Notes: generated by a model from the sequence alone, not told the origin. 64,000 nt of DNA from Trinickia terrae (GCF_005144415.1 NZ_SWJE01000014.1:1-64000), one strand, 5' to 3'; counted from the first letter of the stretch, positions 52,056 to 62,580 are shown. Made by a program: numbers and translations.

Positions 52056-53159
52056 TCAGATGCGCATTGGCATCACCACATACTTGAACTCTTCGTTCTC
52101 GGGAATGGTGATGAGGGCGCTGGAGCTCGCGTCGCCGACGCTCACTTGCAGCATGTCGACCTTCAGGTTCGCGAGCACGTCGAGCAGATACGTGACGTTG
52201 AACCCCATGTCGATGGTGTCGCCCTGATAGGCGATTTCCAGTTCTTCCTGCGCCTCTTCCTGGTCGGCGTTGGTCGACATGATCTTGAGCTGGCCCGGCT
52301 CGATGATGCAGCGCACGCCCTTGAACTTGTCGGAAGTCAGGATCGCCGCGCGCTGGAGCGAGCGCTGCAGCTCGTCGCGGCCGATCAGGAACTGGTTCTT
52401 GTGTGACTTCGGAATCACCCGCTGGAAGTCGGGGAACTTGCCTTCGACGAGCTTCGACACCAGCTCGACCTGGCCGAACGTGAACTTCACTTGCGTCGGC
52501 GCGATGTCGATCTTGAGGGTGTCGTCGATGTCTTCGAGCAGGCGCTGCAGCTCGAGAATCGTCTTGCGCGGGATGATCACTTCCTGGCGCGCGAACTCGC
52601 CCTCGATCTTCATCGACGAGTACGCGAGGCGGTGGCCGTCGGTCGCGACCGCCATCAGAGTGCTGCCGTCCACGACGAGCAGCATGCCGTTCAGGTAATA
52701 GCGGATGTCCTGCTGCGCCATCGCGAAGTGAACCATGCCGAGCAACTGGCGGAAGGTCTTCTGCGGCACCGACAGATTCGCGCCGAAATCCTTGGCCTGC
52801 GCGACGGTCGGGAACTCATCTGCGGCAAGTGTCTGGAGGGCGAAACGGCTCTTGCCGGATTGCACGGTCAAGCGCTTGTCGGAGAGGGTCAGGCTCACCT
52901 GGCCGTCGGGCATCGCGCGCAGGATGTCGAGCAGCTTGCGCGCCGCCACCGTCGTGGCGACCGATTCACCGCCGACGCCGAAATCGGCGCGCGTGGTGAT
53001 CTGGAGTTCGAGGTCGGTGGACAGGAACGACACGTCCGGGCCGTTCTTGGTGATCAGCAGATTGGCGAGGATCGGCAACGTGTGGCGGCGTTCGACTATG
53101 CCGCTCACGGTTTGCAGCGGCCTAAGGAGGTTATCTCGTTCGGTCTTGACCAGTTGCAT
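52056..53159 (-). CDS. dnaN: DNA polymerase III beta subunit (sliding clamp)
   Basis: A 367-residue clamp with the three-domain fold: MQLVKTERDNLLRPLQTVSG at the start, ATDGHRLAYSSM in the second domain and the C-terminal NEEFKYVVMPMRI, which includes the P-M-R end conserved in clamps. It tethers the polymerase to DNA. Order dnaA-dnaN-gyrB is the usual origin cluster. Confidence 0.97.
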   Translation of the reverse strand: MQLVKTERDNLLRPLQTVSGIVERRHTLPILANLLITKNGPDVSFLSTDLELQITTRADFGVGGESVATTVAARKLLDILRAMPDGQVSLTLSDKRLTVQSGKSRFALQTLAADEFPTVAQAKDFGANLSVPQKTFRQLLGMVHFAMAQQDIRYYLNGMLLVVDGSTLMAVATDGHRLAYSSMKIEGEFARQEVIIPRKTILELQRLLEDIDDTLKIDIAPTQVKFTFGQVELVSKLVEGKFPDFQRVIPKSHKNQFLIGRDELQRSLQRAAILTSDKFKGVRCIIEPGQLKIMSTNADQEEAQEELEIAYQGDTIDMGFNVTYLLDVLANLKVDMLQVSVGDASSSALITIPENEEFKYVVMPMRI

Positions 53160-53456
53160 AGGGTTCCTTCGTTGATGTGACGGCCTGCGCGCCTCGCTCG
53201 GCAGCTTTGGTTACTTCCCGCTGGGTCCTTCTTGGCCTATTTGCGTGCGGCGCCGGCGCCCCGCCCAAGCACCGCCGGCATCTCGCCGCTTTCACTCCGG
53301 GCCCGTCCTGATTTTGTCTGGAGAATCCCGAAACCCGCCCGCAGCCGCCGGGCGGTTAAACCTATATTGTGCCTGAAAACGGAACCGCCCCCTTAAGATC
53401 GGGTCGTTTTGCGAAATAAACAGGCGTCCAAATGCCTCTTTGCGGGCATCGAGCGA

Positions 53457-55022
53457 TTAGCCCTTCAATGTTTGCTCCAGCACGTGCAATTCGTGATTCA
53501 ACTGCGCGTCCTTGCTGCGTTCGTCGGCGATCTTGCGCACCGCGTGCAGCACCGTGGTGTGATCGCGCCCGCCGAACAGCTCGCCGATCTCCGGCAAGCT
53601 CTTCTGCGTCAGCTCCTTGGCGAGATACATCGCGATCTGCCTCGGCCGCGCGATGTTCGCCGGACGCTTCTTCGAATACATGTCGGCGACCTTGATGTTG
53701 TAAAAGTCGGCGACCGTCTTCTGAATGTTCTCGACCGAGATCTGGCGGTTCTGCACCGTCAGCAGGTCTTTCAGCGCTTCCTTCGTCAGCTCGATCGAGA
53801 TCTCGCGGCCGTGGAACTTCGAGTACGCGAGAATCTTGCGCAGCGCGCCTTCGAGCTCGCGCACGTTCGAGCGCAGGTGCTTGGCGACGAAGAACGCGAC
53901 ATCCTCCGACAGGCTCACGCCCTCCGACGCCGCCTTGCGCATCAGGATCGCCACGCGCATCTCGAGCTCGGGCGGCTCGATCGCGACCGTCAAGCCGGAG
54001 TCGAAGCGCGAGATCAGGCGATCGTCGATGCCCGAGATTTCCTTCGGGTAGGTATCGCTCGTGATGATCACCTGCGCCTTGTTCGCGACAAGGGCCTCGA
54101 ACGCGTAGAAGAATTCCTCTTGCGTGCGCGACTTGCCGGAGAAGAACTGGATGTCGTCGATGAGCAGCAGGTCGAGCGAGTGGTAGTAGCGCTTGAAATC
54201 GTCGAACGCCTTGCGCTGGTACGCCTTCACGACGTCGGACACGTACTGCTCCGCGTGGATGTAGCGAATCCGCGCGCCGGCCTTGTCCATCAGCAACTGG
54301 TTGCCGATCGCATGGATCAAGTGGGTCTTGCCGAGGCCCACGCCGCCGTACAGGAAGAGCGGGTTGTACGAGACGCCCGGGTTGTCCGCGACCTGGATCG
54401 CCGCCGCGCGCGCGAGCTGGTTCGCCTTGCCGGTGACGAAGTTGTCGAACGTCAGCACCGGGTTCAGCTTCGAGCGCTCGTACATCGAGTCGGATTCGGG
54501 GCTGCCGGGCGCTGCGCCCGCGCCGGGGCGCCAGGTACGGCGCGCGGCGGCGGCTTCGTTCGCGTCGAGGCTCGGGAGGTCGAGGTCGGCGGCATCGTCG
54601 GCGGCGCTCGCGCCGCCTGACGGACCGCCGGCCTTTTGCGCCTGGGCGGCCTGCACCGCGCCGACTGCGGCCTCCACCGCCGCCGCGCCCGTGCGGCTCA
54701 CCATCGTGGACGCAGGCGAGCGCAGCGCCCCGGCGGATGCCGCCTGCCCGCCCATCGGCGCACGCATGCCGGCCTTCGGATCGAGCACGAACTGGACTTC
54801 GACGGGCGCCTGCCAGAAATCGCGGGCGAGATCGGAGATGCGGCCGGAAAACTGGCTCTTGACCCAGTCGAGCTTGAAACGGTTCGGCGCAGCGATGGAA
54901 AGCGTGTTCGCGTCGGCGTCGAAGGCGACCGGGGCCAACGGTTTGATCCACGTCACATACTGCTGGGGCGTCAGCTCACGCTCCAGCAGTGCGGAACAGT
55001 GTTGCCAGAATTCGTTCATCAA
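53457..55022 (-). CDS. dnaA: Chromosomal replication initiator DnaA
   Basis: A 521-residue initiator: domain I (1-90), an unusually long Ala/Gly/Pro-rich domain II (about 95-175), as is common in Burkholderia; an AAA+ domain with Walker A GGVGLGKT at 226-233 and Walker [11 protein letters not shown]; and a C-terminal HTH domain ending with [14 protein letters not shown]. It binds DnaA boxes and opens the origin. Confidence 0.97.
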   Translation of the reverse strand: MMNEFWQHCSALLERELTPQQYVTWIKPLAPVAFDADANTLSIAAPNRFKLDWVKSQFSGRISDLARDFWQAPVEVQFVLDPKAGMRAPMGGQAASAGALRSPASTMVSRTGAAAVEAAVGAVQAAQAQKAGGPSGGASAADDAADLDLPSLDANEAAAARRTWRPGAGAAPGSPESDSMYERSKLNPVLTFDNFVTGKANQLARAAAIQVADNPGVSYNPLFLYGGVGLGKTHLIHAIGNQLLMDKAGARIRYIHAEQYVSDVVKAYQRKAFDDFKRYYHSLDLLLIDDIQFFSGKSRTQEEFFYAFEALVANKAQVIITSDTYPKEISGIDDRLISRFDSGLTVAIEPPELEMRVAILMRKAASEGVSLSEDVAFFVAKHLRSNVRELEGALRKILAYSKFHGREISIELTKEALKDLLTVQNRQISVENIQKTVADFYNIKVADMYSKKRPANIARPRQIAMYLAKELTQKSLPEIGELFGGRDHTTVLHAVRKIADERSKDAQLNHELHVLEQTLKG

Positions 55023-55218
55023 GATGCAATCGTTTTTTAGGGCACGACTGCCCGCAGCCGTTACTGTCGCGCACGCGCAACAGGACCCTGAACGGCAATG
55101 CGAGCACGCTCCGGCGGCCTGTGCGGCAAGGGTTTGCGGCGAACAAGCGGGCCGAAGCGGCGTGCTGGATTCTTTGGATAAGGCGAGATTCTAACGCCAA
55201 ACGCGACCGGCAAGTAAG

Positions 55219-55227
55219 TTATCCACA
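55219..55227 (+). promoter_or_regulatory. Perfect DnaA box
   Basis: TTATCCACA, the consensus 9-mer, about 190 bases upstream of the dnaA start. Likely used for dnaA autoregulation or origin binding. Confidence 0.85.
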
Positions 55228-55294
55228 GGGCCGGATCAGCCCTGTTACAGCCTTTCGCAAGCCGTCCGCCCCTGTGGATCGCTGCCCTAAAGTA

Positions 55295-55323
55295 TTGACG
55301 GCCAAGAGAAAACCAGTTTAAAT
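55295..55323 (+). promoter_or_regulatory. rpmH promoter
   Basis: TTGACG at 55295-55300, a 17-base spacer and TTAAAT at 55318-55323 form a good sigma-70 promoter about 95 bases before rpmH. Confidence 0.7.
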
Positions 55324-55416
55324 AACGGGTTCCGCGAAAGCGAAAACGAATTTTGAACCCCGGGCCATTGCACTTGGCAGTGCGCGTGCGGACCATCTCA
55401 ATCAAGTGAGAGCAAC

Positions 55417-55551
55417 ATGAAACGTACTTACCAACCTTCCGTGACGCGCCGCAAGCGCACCCATGGCTTCCGCGTTCGCATGAAGACCGCCGGCGGCCGC
55501 AAAGTGATCAACGCTCGCCGCGCGAAGGGCCGCAAGCGCCTCGCCATCTAA
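55417..55551 (+). CDS. rpmH: 50S ribosomal protein L34
   Basis: A 44-residue L34: [19 protein letters not shown], then an Arg/Lys-rich end KGRKRLAI. First gene of the conserved rpmH-rnpA-yidD-yidC-mnmE cluster, divergent from dnaA. Confidence 0.98.
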
Positions 55552-55566
55552 GGCAGGCTGCGCGCC

Positions 55567-56058
55567 GTGTCCGCCGCCTGCGGCAACGCGGGGGCCGGCA
55601 ATGCGCCGCAGGGCTCGGTTCCGTTGCGAGCGCAAGCCGCCTTCCCCAAAGCCGCGAGGCTACTGAAAACGGATGAATTTTCATCCGTTTTTCGTTTGCG
55701 CCCCTGGCGCCGGTCGGCGCACTTCGTGGTCTACGCCCGGCCGACGGGCAACGATGCGCGCCTTGGGCTCGTGATCGGCAAGAAGTTCGCGCCGCGCGCG
55801 GCAACGCGCAACCTGGTGCGGCGCATCGCGCGCGAAGCGTTTCGCGTGCGCCGCGCCGATTTCGGCGGCTGGGACATCCTGCTGCGCCTGCATACGCGCT
55901 TCGACAAGAAGGCGCTGCCGAGCGCCGCGTCGGCGCCGCTGAAGATGTTGTGCCGCAGCGAGATCGACGAGCTGCTCAGCAAGGCGGCGCGCGAGATCGC
56001 CAGGCGCCAGGCTTTGCCGCCTGTCGGCGCGAGCACGGGTTCTCCCGCCACGGATTGA
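55567..56058 (+). CDS. rnpA: Ribonuclease P protein component
   Basis: A 163-residue RnpA with the RNR-type motif region [20 protein letters not shown] followed by [10 protein letters not shown]. It binds RNase P RNA and helps mature tRNA 5' ends. The start at GTG 55567 gives a slightly long N terminus (about 25 extra residues); an internal start cannot be excluded. Confidence 0.93.
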   Translation: MSAACGNAGAGNAPQGSVPLRAQAAFPKAARLLKTDEFSSVFRLRPWRRSAHFVVYARPTGNDARLGLVIGKKFAPRAATRNLVRRIAREAFRVRRADFGGWDILLRLHTRFDKKALPSAASAPLKMLCRSEIDELLSKAAREIARRQALPPVGASTGSPATD

Positions 56059-56173
56059 CAGCGCCGCCGCATTCGCCGATGGCCCGGATGCGCCCGGCGC
56101 CGGAATACGCCGGCATGTCGAAGCCGGCTCGATTGCTTGTTGCCGAGGGGCGGCGCGCTACGCCGCCAATGCC

Positions 56174-56404
56174 ATGCAAACGGTACTGCTAGCGTTACTG
56201 CGCTTCTACAAGATTGCCGTGAGCCCCATGCTCGGCAACCGGTGCCGCTTTTACCCGTCTTGTTCTGATTACGCGCGCGAAGCAATCCAGTATCATGGCG
56301 CCGCGCGCGGGACTTACCTCGCCGCCCGGCGCCTTTGCCGCTGCCACCCGTTTTCCGCGGGCGGGATCGATCTCGTGCCGCCCCCTACCTCTGAAAAGCG
56401 CTGA
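56174..56404 (+). CDS. yidD: Membrane protein insertion efficiency factor YidD
   Basis: A 76-residue protein with the invariant [20 protein letters not shown]-type core, [13 protein letters not shown], and [14 protein letters not shown] at the end. It is an amphipathic inner-membrane-associated factor assisting YidC insertion. Located between rnpA and yidC. Confidence 0.95.
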   Translation: MQTVLLALLRFYKIAVSPMLGNRCRFYPSCSDYAREAIQYHGAARGTYLAARRLCRCHPFSAGGIDLVPPPTSEKR

Positions 56405-56434
56405 GGCGCCGTTCCATCGACACTGAGACAACGC

Positions 56435-58105
56435 ATGGATATCAAACGCACCGTCCTATGGGTGATCTTCTTCATGTCAGCGGTCATGTTGTTCGACAAC
56501 TGGCAACGCGACCATGGACGCCCGTCGATGTTCTTCCCGAGCGCGACGCATACGCAGACCGCGCCGGGCACGACCGCATCCGGCACACAGGCGTCCGACC
56601 TGCCGACGGCGAGCACCCCGGGCGCGGCAGCTGCCGCACCAGGCGCAACGGCGCCGCAAGCGCCGCAGGCGGCCCAAGCCCAGCTGGTGCACTTCAGCAC
56701 CGACGTCTATGAAGGCAACATCGACACGCGCGGCGGCACGCTCTCGAAGCTCACGCTGACCAAGCACGGCGCCACGAACCAGCCCGATCTGAACGTCACG
56801 CTCTTCGACCGCACGGCAGACCACACGTATCTGGCTCGCACCGGCCTGGTCGGCGGCGATTTCCCGAATCACGACGACATCTTCACGCCGGCCGCCGGCC
56901 CGCGCTCGCTGACCGACGACCAGAAGACGCTCGCGCTGAGCTTTGAGTCGCCGGCCAAGGGCGGCGTTAAGGTCGTGAAGACCTACACGTTCACGCGCGG
57001 CAGCTACGTGATCGGCGTGGACACGAAGATCGAGAACGTCGGCACGGCGCCCGTCACGCCGACCGCCTACATGGAGCTCGTGCGCGACAGCCAGCCGGTC
57101 GAGACGCCGCGCTTCTCGCACACGTTCATCGGGCCGGCGGTCTACACGAGCGAGCACCACTTCCAGAAGATCACCTTCAGCGACATCGACAAGAACAAGC
57201 AGGACTACGCGAGCTCCGCCAACAACGGCTGGATCGCGATGGTGCAGCACTACTTCGCGTCGGCGTGGATTCCGCAGGAAGGCGTTCAGCGCAGCATCTA
57301 CGTGCAGAGGATCGATCCGAACCTGTACCGCGTCGGCGTGCAGCAGCCGCTCAAGACGATCGCGCCGGGACAATCGGAAGACGTCAACGCGCGCCTCTTC
57401 GCTGGTCCTGAAGAAGAGCGCATGCTCGAAGGCGTCGCGCCGGGCCTCGAGCTCGTGAAGGACTACGGCTGGGTCACGATCATCGCCAAGCCACTCTTCT
57501 GGCTGCTCGAGAAGATCCATACGTACGTCGGCAACTGGGGCTGGTCGATCGTGCTGCTGACGCTCTTGATCAAGGCTGTGTTCTTCCCGCTGTCGGCGGC
57601 GAGCTACAAGTCGATGGCGCGCATGAAGGAAATCACGCCGCGCATGCAGGCGCTGCGCGAGCGCTTCAAGAGCGACCCGCAAAAGATGAACGCGGCGCTG
57701 ATGGAGCTCTACAAGACCGAGAAGGTCAATCCGTTCGGCGGCTGCCTGCCGGTGGTCGTGCAGATTCCGGTGTTCATCTCGCTGTACTGGGTGCTGCTGT
57801 CGTCGGTGGAAATGCGCGGCGCGCCGTGGATTCTGTGGATTCACGACCTCTCGCAGCAAGACCCGTTCTTCATCCTGCCGGTGCTGATGGCCGTGTCGAT
57901 GTTCGTGCAGACCAGGCTGAACCCGACGCCGCCGGACCCCGTGCAAGCCAAGATGATGATGTTCATGCCGATCGCGTTCTCGGTCATGTTCTTCTTCTTC
58001 CCGGCCGGTCTCGTGCTGTATTACGTCGTGAACAACGTGCTGTCGATCGCGCAGCAGTACTACATCACGCGGATGATGGGCACGGCGAAGAAGAAGCCGG
58101 CCTGA
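56435..58105 (+). CDS. yidC: Membrane protein insertase YidC
   Basis: A 556-residue insertase of the gram-negative type: N-terminal anchor (about 5-22), a periplasmic beta-domain (about 85-340), then the conserved five-helix core with [39 protein letters not shown] and a C-terminal pair of helices, ending with a basic tail. It inserts and folds inner-membrane proteins alone or with SecYEG. Confidence 0.97.
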   Translation: MDIKRTVLWVIFFMSAVMLFDNWQRDHGRPSMFFPSATHTQTAPGTTASGTQASDLPTASTPGAAAAAPGATAPQAPQAAQAQLVHFSTDVYEGNIDTRGGTLSKLTLTKHGATNQPDLNVTLFDRTADHTYLARTGLVGGDFPNHDDIFTPAAGPRSLTDDQKTLALSFESPAKGGVKVVKTYTFTRGSYVIGVDTKIENVGTAPVTPTAYMELVRDSQPVETPRFSHTFIGPAVYTSEHHFQKITFSDIDKNKQDYASSANNGWIAMVQHYFASAWIPQEGVQRSIYVQRIDPNLYRVGVQQPLKTIAPGQSEDVNARLFAGPEEERMLEGVAPGLELVKDYGWVTIIAKPLFWLLEKIHTYVGNWGWSIVLLTLLIKAVFFPLSAASYKSMARMKEITPRMQALRERFKSDPQKMNAALMELYKTEKVNPFGGCLPVVVQIPVFISLYWVLLSSVEMRGAPWILWIHDLSQQDPFFILPVLMAVSMFVQTRLNPTPPDPVQAKMMMFMPIAFSVMFFFFPAGLVLYYVVNNVLSIAQQYYITRMMGTAKKKPA

Positions 58106-58158
58106 TGCGACGCGGATGGATTGCCATCCGCTTGCTGTGACGGTCTGGCGCAGTCACG

Positions 58159-58193
58159 AAAAAGCCGCCCGGTTTGCGCCGGGCGGCTTTTTG
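58159..58193 (+). terminator. yidC terminator (bidirectional form)
   Basis: An AGCCGCCCGG / CCGGGCGGCT stem flanked by As on the left and TTTTTG on the right, 54 bases after the yidC stop. Its symmetry also allows termination of leftward transcripts from the XRE gene. Confidence 0.9.
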
Positions 58194-58252
58194 TTTGGAT
58201 GAGCGATTTCTGGAATGTCTCGAGCCGATGGCCGGCAAGGGCTTCAGCTGCG

Positions 58253-58675
58253 CTAACGCTCGGCCCCGTCTCCATAGAACTGCTCGATCAGCTCCTGCAC
58301 CAAATACCGATGATGAGGCGACAGCGCCTCGATCTTCGACGCCAGCTCGATCGTCTCCGGCGTCAGCGGATATTTCTCGTCGCGTGGCAGTGGCCTGGGC
58401 GTCGAGCGGGCGGCCGCGCTCGGCGGCGGCCCGTAGTGCAGCCAGTGGAGATCGACGCGCAACCAGTCGGCGAGCGTCGCGAGCTTGTCGGACGTGGGAA
58501 TCGTGCGGCCGGTCAGCCACTTGTGTGCGGTCTGCGGCGAAATCGAATTCTCGCCGTGATGGCGCAGATTGAAGTGCAGGGCAAGCTCGGTCCCGCCCGA
58601 AATTTTCTCGGGGCTGCGCAGCAGCGCGAACTTGAGGCGCTCGGAGAACGCCATTTTTTCTTCGACGGTTGGCAT
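58253..58675 (-). CDS. XRE-family transcriptional regulator
   Basis: A 140-residue regulator: an HTH in the first about 75 residues (FSERLKFALLRSPEKISGGT, then SPQTAHKWLTGRTIPTSDKL), followed by WLRVDLHWLHYG and a C-terminal helical part. Such single-domain regulators are conserved in this group; the target is unknown. Two palindromes lie upstream of its start at 58675 (58732-58743 and 58873-58890). Confidence 0.8.
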   Translation of the reverse strand: MPTVEEKMAFSERLKFALLRSPEKISGGTELALHFNLRHHGENSISPQTAHKWLTGRTIPTSDKLATLADWLRVDLHWLHYGPPPSAAARSTPRPLPRDEKYPLTPETIELASKIEALSPHHRYLVQELIEQFYGDGAER

Positions 58676-58731
58676 CACAAAATTGTGCAGTTCAGCCAGC
58701 GTGAAGAAGACAACCAATCAAGCTACATTTA

Positions 58732-58743
58732 GCCGATATCGGC
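58732..58743. promoter_or_regulatory. 12-bp perfect palindrome upstream of the XRE regulator
   Basis: GCCGATATCGGC, perfectly symmetric, 57 bases upstream of the regulator start. Possible autoregulatory operator. Confidence 0.5.
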
Positions 58744-58872
58744 ACGGTTTTAGCTGGGATACGCGGCGAAAAGCAGAAATATGCGATTGCCGGTACATCG
58801 CACGAGCCCTTACCCATCAAGCATATTCGGCGACTTCGGTCTCAATGATAGAAGATATTATTAGGAAATTTC

Positions 58873-58890
58873 TTATCTCATTTGAGATAA
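58873..58890. promoter_or_regulatory. 18-bp perfect palindrome between XRE regulator and mnmE
   Basis: TTATCTCA-TT-TGAGATAA: 8-bp perfect arms with a 2-base centre in an AT-rich stretch. It is the size of a dimeric HTH-regulator operator. Confidence 0.6.
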
Positions 58891-59036
58891 ATCACCTGTT
58901 CTGTACATGGCTGCTCAGGCTTCGCCACGGTCGTCGAAGCCAAGCGACCCGCGCGCTACAATGCGCTGCGTTTTCGGCAAGCGTGCGCGCACGCTAGCTC
59001 CCGGCTTCTTCTCGATTACTCCAGCGCTGCTCCGCC

Positions 59037-60437
59037 ATGCTCGCCACTGACTCCGATCCGATCGTCGCCATTGCCACCGCTCCTGGCCGGGGAGGCATCG
59101 GGGTCGTGCGGGTGTCGTTCGGACGCGCCGGGGAAGCCGCCGCGCGCGCGCTGATGCAGGCGCTGTGCGGCCAGCCGCTCGCGCCGCGTCATGCGAGCTA
59201 CGTGCCGTTCCTCGACCAAAGCGGCAATGCGCTCGACCGCGGCATCGCGCTGTACTTCCCTGCGCCGCATTCGTACACGGGCGAGCACGTGCTCGAACTG
59301 CAGGGCCACGGCGGGCCGATCGTGATGCAACTGCTGCTGCAACGCTGCATCGATGCGGGCCGAGCCTTCGCGCTGCGGCTCGCGGAGCCCGGCGAATTCA
59401 CGCGCCGCGCGTTCTTGAACGACAAGCTCGACCTGGCGCAGGCCGAAGCCGTCGCCGATTTGATCGAAGCGAGCACCGAGGCCGCCGCGCGCTCAGCAGG
59501 GCGTTCGCTCGAAGGCGCGTTTTCGCGCGACATCCATACGCTCGTCGAGGACGTCATCACGCTGCGCATGCTCGTCGAAGCAACGCTCGATTTCCCCGAA
59601 GAGGAGATCGACTTTCTCGAAGCCGCCGACGCACGGGGCAAGCTCGCGCATATCCGCGAGCGTCTCGCGCAGGTGCTCGCCGATGCACGACAGGGGGCGC
59701 TGCTGCGCGAAGGGTTGTCGGTGGTGCTGGCGGGACAGCCGAACGTCGGCAAGTCGTCGCTCCTGAATGCGCTCGCCGGCGCCGAACTCGCGATCGTCAC
59801 GCCGATCGCCGGCACCACACGCGACAAGGTTTCGCAAACCATCCAGATCGAAGGCATCCCGCTGCACGTGATCGATACGGCCGGGCTGCGCGAAACGGAG
59901 GACGAAGTCGAGAAGATCGGCATCGCGCGTACGTGGAACGAGATCGAGCGCGCGGATGTCGTGCTGCATCTGCTCGATGCGCGCGTCGGGTCGACCGGCG
60001 AGGATCATGCGATCGCCGCGCGCTTCCCGGCGGGCGTGCCCGTCGTGCGCGTGTTGAACAAGACGGATCTGACGGGGCTTGCGACGTCGGTCGCACGGCT
60101 TGGCGGTGAAAGCGACGCCGATGTCTCTGAAGTGCGGCTGTCGGCGAAGAAAGGCGAAGGCATCGATTTGTTGCGCGCGCAATTGCTGCGGATCGCGGGA
60201 TGGCAGGCAGGGGCGGAGAGCGTTTACCTCGCACGCGAGCGGCATCTGATTGCGCTGCGCGCAGCGCAGGATCACCTCGCGCTCGCGGCCGACCACGCGA
60301 ATCAGAACGCGCAGGCGCTCGATTTGTTCGCCGAAGAACTGCGGCTCGCGCAGGAGCAGTTGAATTCGATCACCGGGGAGTTCACGTCGGATGACTTGCT
60401 CGGCGTGATTTTCAGCCGCTTCTGCATCGGCAAATAA
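59037..60437 (+). CDS. mnmE: tRNA uridine-5-carboxymethylaminomethyl modification GTPase MnmE
   Basis: A 466-residue GTPase that, with MnmG, modifies U34 of tRNAs. N-terminal THF-binding domain ([20 protein letters not shown]), a helical domain, an inserted G domain with G1 GQPNVGKS at 233-240, NKTD and the SAKKGEG motif, and the C-terminal catalytic-cysteine end FCIGK. Confidence 0.97.
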   Translation: MLATDSDPIVAIATAPGRGGIGVVRVSFGRAGEAAARALMQALCGQPLAPRHASYVPFLDQSGNALDRGIALYFPAPHSYTGEHVLELQGHGGPIVMQLLLQRCIDAGRAFALRLAEPGEFTRRAFLNDKLDLAQAEAVADLIEASTEAAARSAGRSLEGAFSRDIHTLVEDVITLRMLVEATLDFPEEEIDFLEAADARGKLAHIRERLAQVLADARQGALLREGLSVVLAGQPNVGKSSLLNALAGAELAIVTPIAGTTRDKVSQTIQIEGIPLHVIDTAGLRETEDEVEKIGIARTWNEIERADVVLHLLDARVGSTGEDHAIAARFPAGVPVVRVLNKTDLTGLATSVARLGGESDADVSEVRLSAKKGEGIDLLRAQLLRIAGWQAGAESVYLARERHLIALRAAQDHLALAADHANQNAQALDLFAEELRLAQEQLNSITGEFTSDDLLGVIFSRFCIGK

Positions 60438-60545
60438 GGTCAAATCCGCACAACTTCGGCGATTTGCAGTGTACGCATTGCGATTACACTGATCGGCTGT
60501 TCCGCCTGATCTTATCGGTACCCATCCACTGAGCCGAGCCGCAGC

Positions 60546-61300
60546 ATGCCGATCAACTACCTTCGCGGATTCACCACGCCCGAGCGCACCGACGCCACCA
60601 ATCGCCGCCTGGGGCGCTCGCTCGCCTTCGTCGCCGGAGCCGCCAATGCTGGCGGGTTTCTCGCGGTCGGGCAGTACACCTCTCACATGTCGGGGATCGT
60701 GTCGTCGCTGGCCGACAACCTTGCGCTCGGGGAGTTGAATCTCGTCGTCGCGGGGCTGAGTTCGCTGCTGTCGTTCCTCTGCGGGGCGGCGACCTCCGCG
60801 ATCCTGATCAACTGGGGCCGCCGGCATCGTTTGCGCGGCGTGTATGCGACGCCGCTCGTGATCGAGGCGGCGCTGCTGCTTTGCTTCGGCCTGATCGGGT
60901 CGCAACTCGAGCAGCACCGGCTGCTTTTCCTGCCGGCGACGGTCTGCCTGCTGTGTTTTGTCATGGGGTTGCAGAACGCGATGATCACCAAGATTTCGCG
61001 CTCGGAGATCCGCACAACACACGTGACGGGCCTCGTCACGGACATCGGAATCGAGCTCGGCAAGCTGTTCTACTGGAACGGGTCCGCCCCGCGGCCGTCC
61101 GCCGATGCGGACTTCGTCCGTGCCGACCGGCAGAAGCTCGCGCTGCTCGGTTCGCTGCTGGTTTCGTTTCTCTCGGGGGCCTGGCGGGCGCAATCGGCTT
61201 CAAGCACCTGGGCTATGTTTCGACACTGCCGCTCGCGGTCGTGCTGCTTGCGTTGGCGGCGGTGCCGCTCGTCGACGATATGCGGGGGCAGCGGGGATAG
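60546..61300 (+). pseudogene. DUF1275 (YoaK-type) membrane protein, frameshifted in a G run
   Basis: A multi-span membrane protein (about six helices) with LAFVAGAANAGGFLAVGQYT and THVTGLVTDIGIELGK, typical of DUF1275. After residue about 211 the frame changes. The expected ending GGLAGAIGFKHLGYVSTLPL ... DDMRGQRG is present in the next frame up to 61300. A run of five Gs at 61175-61179 is one G short of what restores the frame. Either the gene is truly broken with an aberrant 65-residue tail (stop at 61382), or the base is a sequencing error. Confidence 0.85.
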
Positions 61301-61480
61301 CAGAGACGGCATGCGAACAACCAGCCGGCGCAGGCAGTTTTCCGATTGTCCTGATTTGGATAACAGTGAATTCAGAACCTAGGTATTCACCCTAGTCGAT
61401 TGTCCCTCTAGACTGTTGTCATCAGCTACGAACAACCGTGTTTGTAGCTCCTCACACAACAATCCTCTGAGGTAATCGTC

Positions 61481-61759
61481 ATGAAATCGCTGATCAAAGC
61501 CATTGCTGTTGCTCTCGTTCTCGCCGCACCGGTCGCATCGTTCGCGCAGTCGAACCAGCCGCTTACACGCGAGCAGGTCCGTGCGGATCTCGTGCAGGTC
61601 GAAAAGGCCGGATATAGCCCGCTCGATTGGATGCACTATCCGGATAACATTCAGGCCGCTGAAGCCCGCGTCGCGGCGCAAAAAGGCGCAGCGGCGGACA
61701 CTTCAGGTTACGGTTCGGTTAGTCGCGATTCGTCCCAGTCGGGGCAGCGCGGTGAATGA
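61481..61759 (+). CDS. DUF4148 exported protein
   Basis: A 92-residue protein with a signal peptide (1-22, ending SFAQ) and a DUF4148 core: LTREQVRADLVQVEKAGYSP, then DWMHYPDNIQAAEARVAAQ. A family of small periplasmic proteins abundant in Burkholderiaceae, function unknown. Confidence 0.88.
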   Translation: MKSLIKAIAVALVLAAPVASFAQSNQPLTREQVRADLVQVEKAGYSPLDWMHYPDNIQAAEARVAAQKGAAADTSGYGSVSRDSSQSGQRGE

Positions 61760-61872
61760 AGTGACGGCGACCTCGTATTCCGCACCGGTGTATGTTGGTC
61801 GTTGATCGACTAGTGCGGTGTCGCTCGACGTGATGCCGGCTTGGGCGGTAGCCGCCCATAGGTAAGCCGAAA

Positions 61873-61911
61873 AAATCAGGCCCGTGACTCTTAGGAGCGC
61901 GGGCCTGATTT
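61873..61911. terminator. Bidirectional terminator hairpin
   Basis: AAATCAGGCCCG (61873-61884) and CGGGCCTGATTT (61900-61911) form a perfect 12-bp stem with flanking A/T. It serves the convergent genes at 61481 (plus) and 61946 (minus). Confidence 0.8.
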
Positions 61912-61945
61912 GTTCCATTCGTACCGGCGGCCTCTCAGCGGCAGG

Positions 61946-62152
61946 CTAATCCGGAAGCGCCGCGATCGCGTTCAACAAATCGCACACGAGCGACTCCTCC
62001 GCAGCAAGGAACTCCGGCGAATCGGGATCGAGATCTTCGTGGCACGGCTTGCCCTGCGCTTTGCGGATGGCCCTGACGCTCGTCGCCACTGCCCGCGCCT
62101 TGCGGTACAGCACGTGATCCCATGCAAGCAGAGGTTCGTTTTCGCTTTCCAT
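61946..62152 (-). CDS. 68-aa conserved-type hypothetical protein
   Basis: A 68-residue acidic helical protein (MESENEPLLAWDHVLYRKAR at the start; CHEDLDPDSPEFLAAEESLV in the middle). No named domain. It ends next to a bidirectional terminator, which supports real transcription. Confidence 0.6.
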   Translation of the reverse strand: MESENEPLLAWDHVLYRKARAVATSVRAIRKAQGKPCHEDLDPDSPEFLAAEESLVCDLLNAIAALPD

Positions 62153-62580
62153 ACTACGGTTGTCGGCAGGCGAGGGGTGAAGCTTTAGCGTTTTCGAGCG
62201 GCACGCCTAAGAAGCGAGCGCGCGGGAAGATGTCCGCCGAGCGTTTCAGAGCTGAAACCCGAGCCCGGCTTGGCCTGTGCGCAAAGCCCCGGTTATCCAC
62301 AAAATCCGTGCGCACAGTTGTGGATAACCTCGGGAGCCCTTCGCCAACCCCTTGGTGAAGAAGCGACTTTCCGTTTTGCTGCGCACCAAGCGACAAACGC
62401 CACGCAAGCTGGCGCATTCGAGAAGACGGCTTGACGGCTGCTCAAAGCTTCTCGGCCTTTCCATTTCGCCCCGATCCCGCGAACCCGGGACGTCGATGCA
62501 TGTGCGATCGCTTCGTCGGCGGGTATGCCGCTTGCGCGGCTACCGTTGTTCGTAGGCTTTGGACAAAAGGGGGAACAGTC
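62153..62580. other. Gene-free region with inverted DnaA boxes
   Basis: About 430 bases without a convincing gene; the DnaA-box pair is listed separately. The right end carries the GGGGGAA ribosome-binding site of the lipoprotein gene. Confidence 0.5.
62291..62329. promoter_or_regulatory. Pair of perfect DnaA boxes in inverted orientation
   Basis: GGTTATCCACA at 62291-62301 and TGTGGATAACC at 62319-62329: two consensus 9-mers extended to an 11-bp inverted repeat with a 17-base spacer. It is a candidate origin element or DnaA-titration site, about 7 kb from dnaA. Confidence 0.8.

Larger units (their letters stand above)
55023..55416. other. dnaA-rpmH divergent intergenic region (origin-associated)
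   Basis: About 390 bases with no gene. It contains one perfect DnaA box (55219-55227), a second near-match TGTGGATCG at 55273-55281, and an AT-richer stretch with the rpmH promoter. In many bacteria this gap is oriC, but a further pair of perfect boxes at 62.3 kb keeps the origin assignment open. Confidence 0.55.
58718..59036. other. Divergent intergenic region between XRE gene and mnmE
   Basis: AT-rich, about 320 bases, no supportable gene. It holds two perfect palindromes (listed) and, nearer mnmE, TACAAT at 58957-58962, a plausible -10 for mnmE. Confidence 0.5.

Noticed and set aside
56477-57946. 489-codon open frame on the minus strand
   Set aside because: Antisense to yidC; Arg/His/Asp-rich shadow frame.
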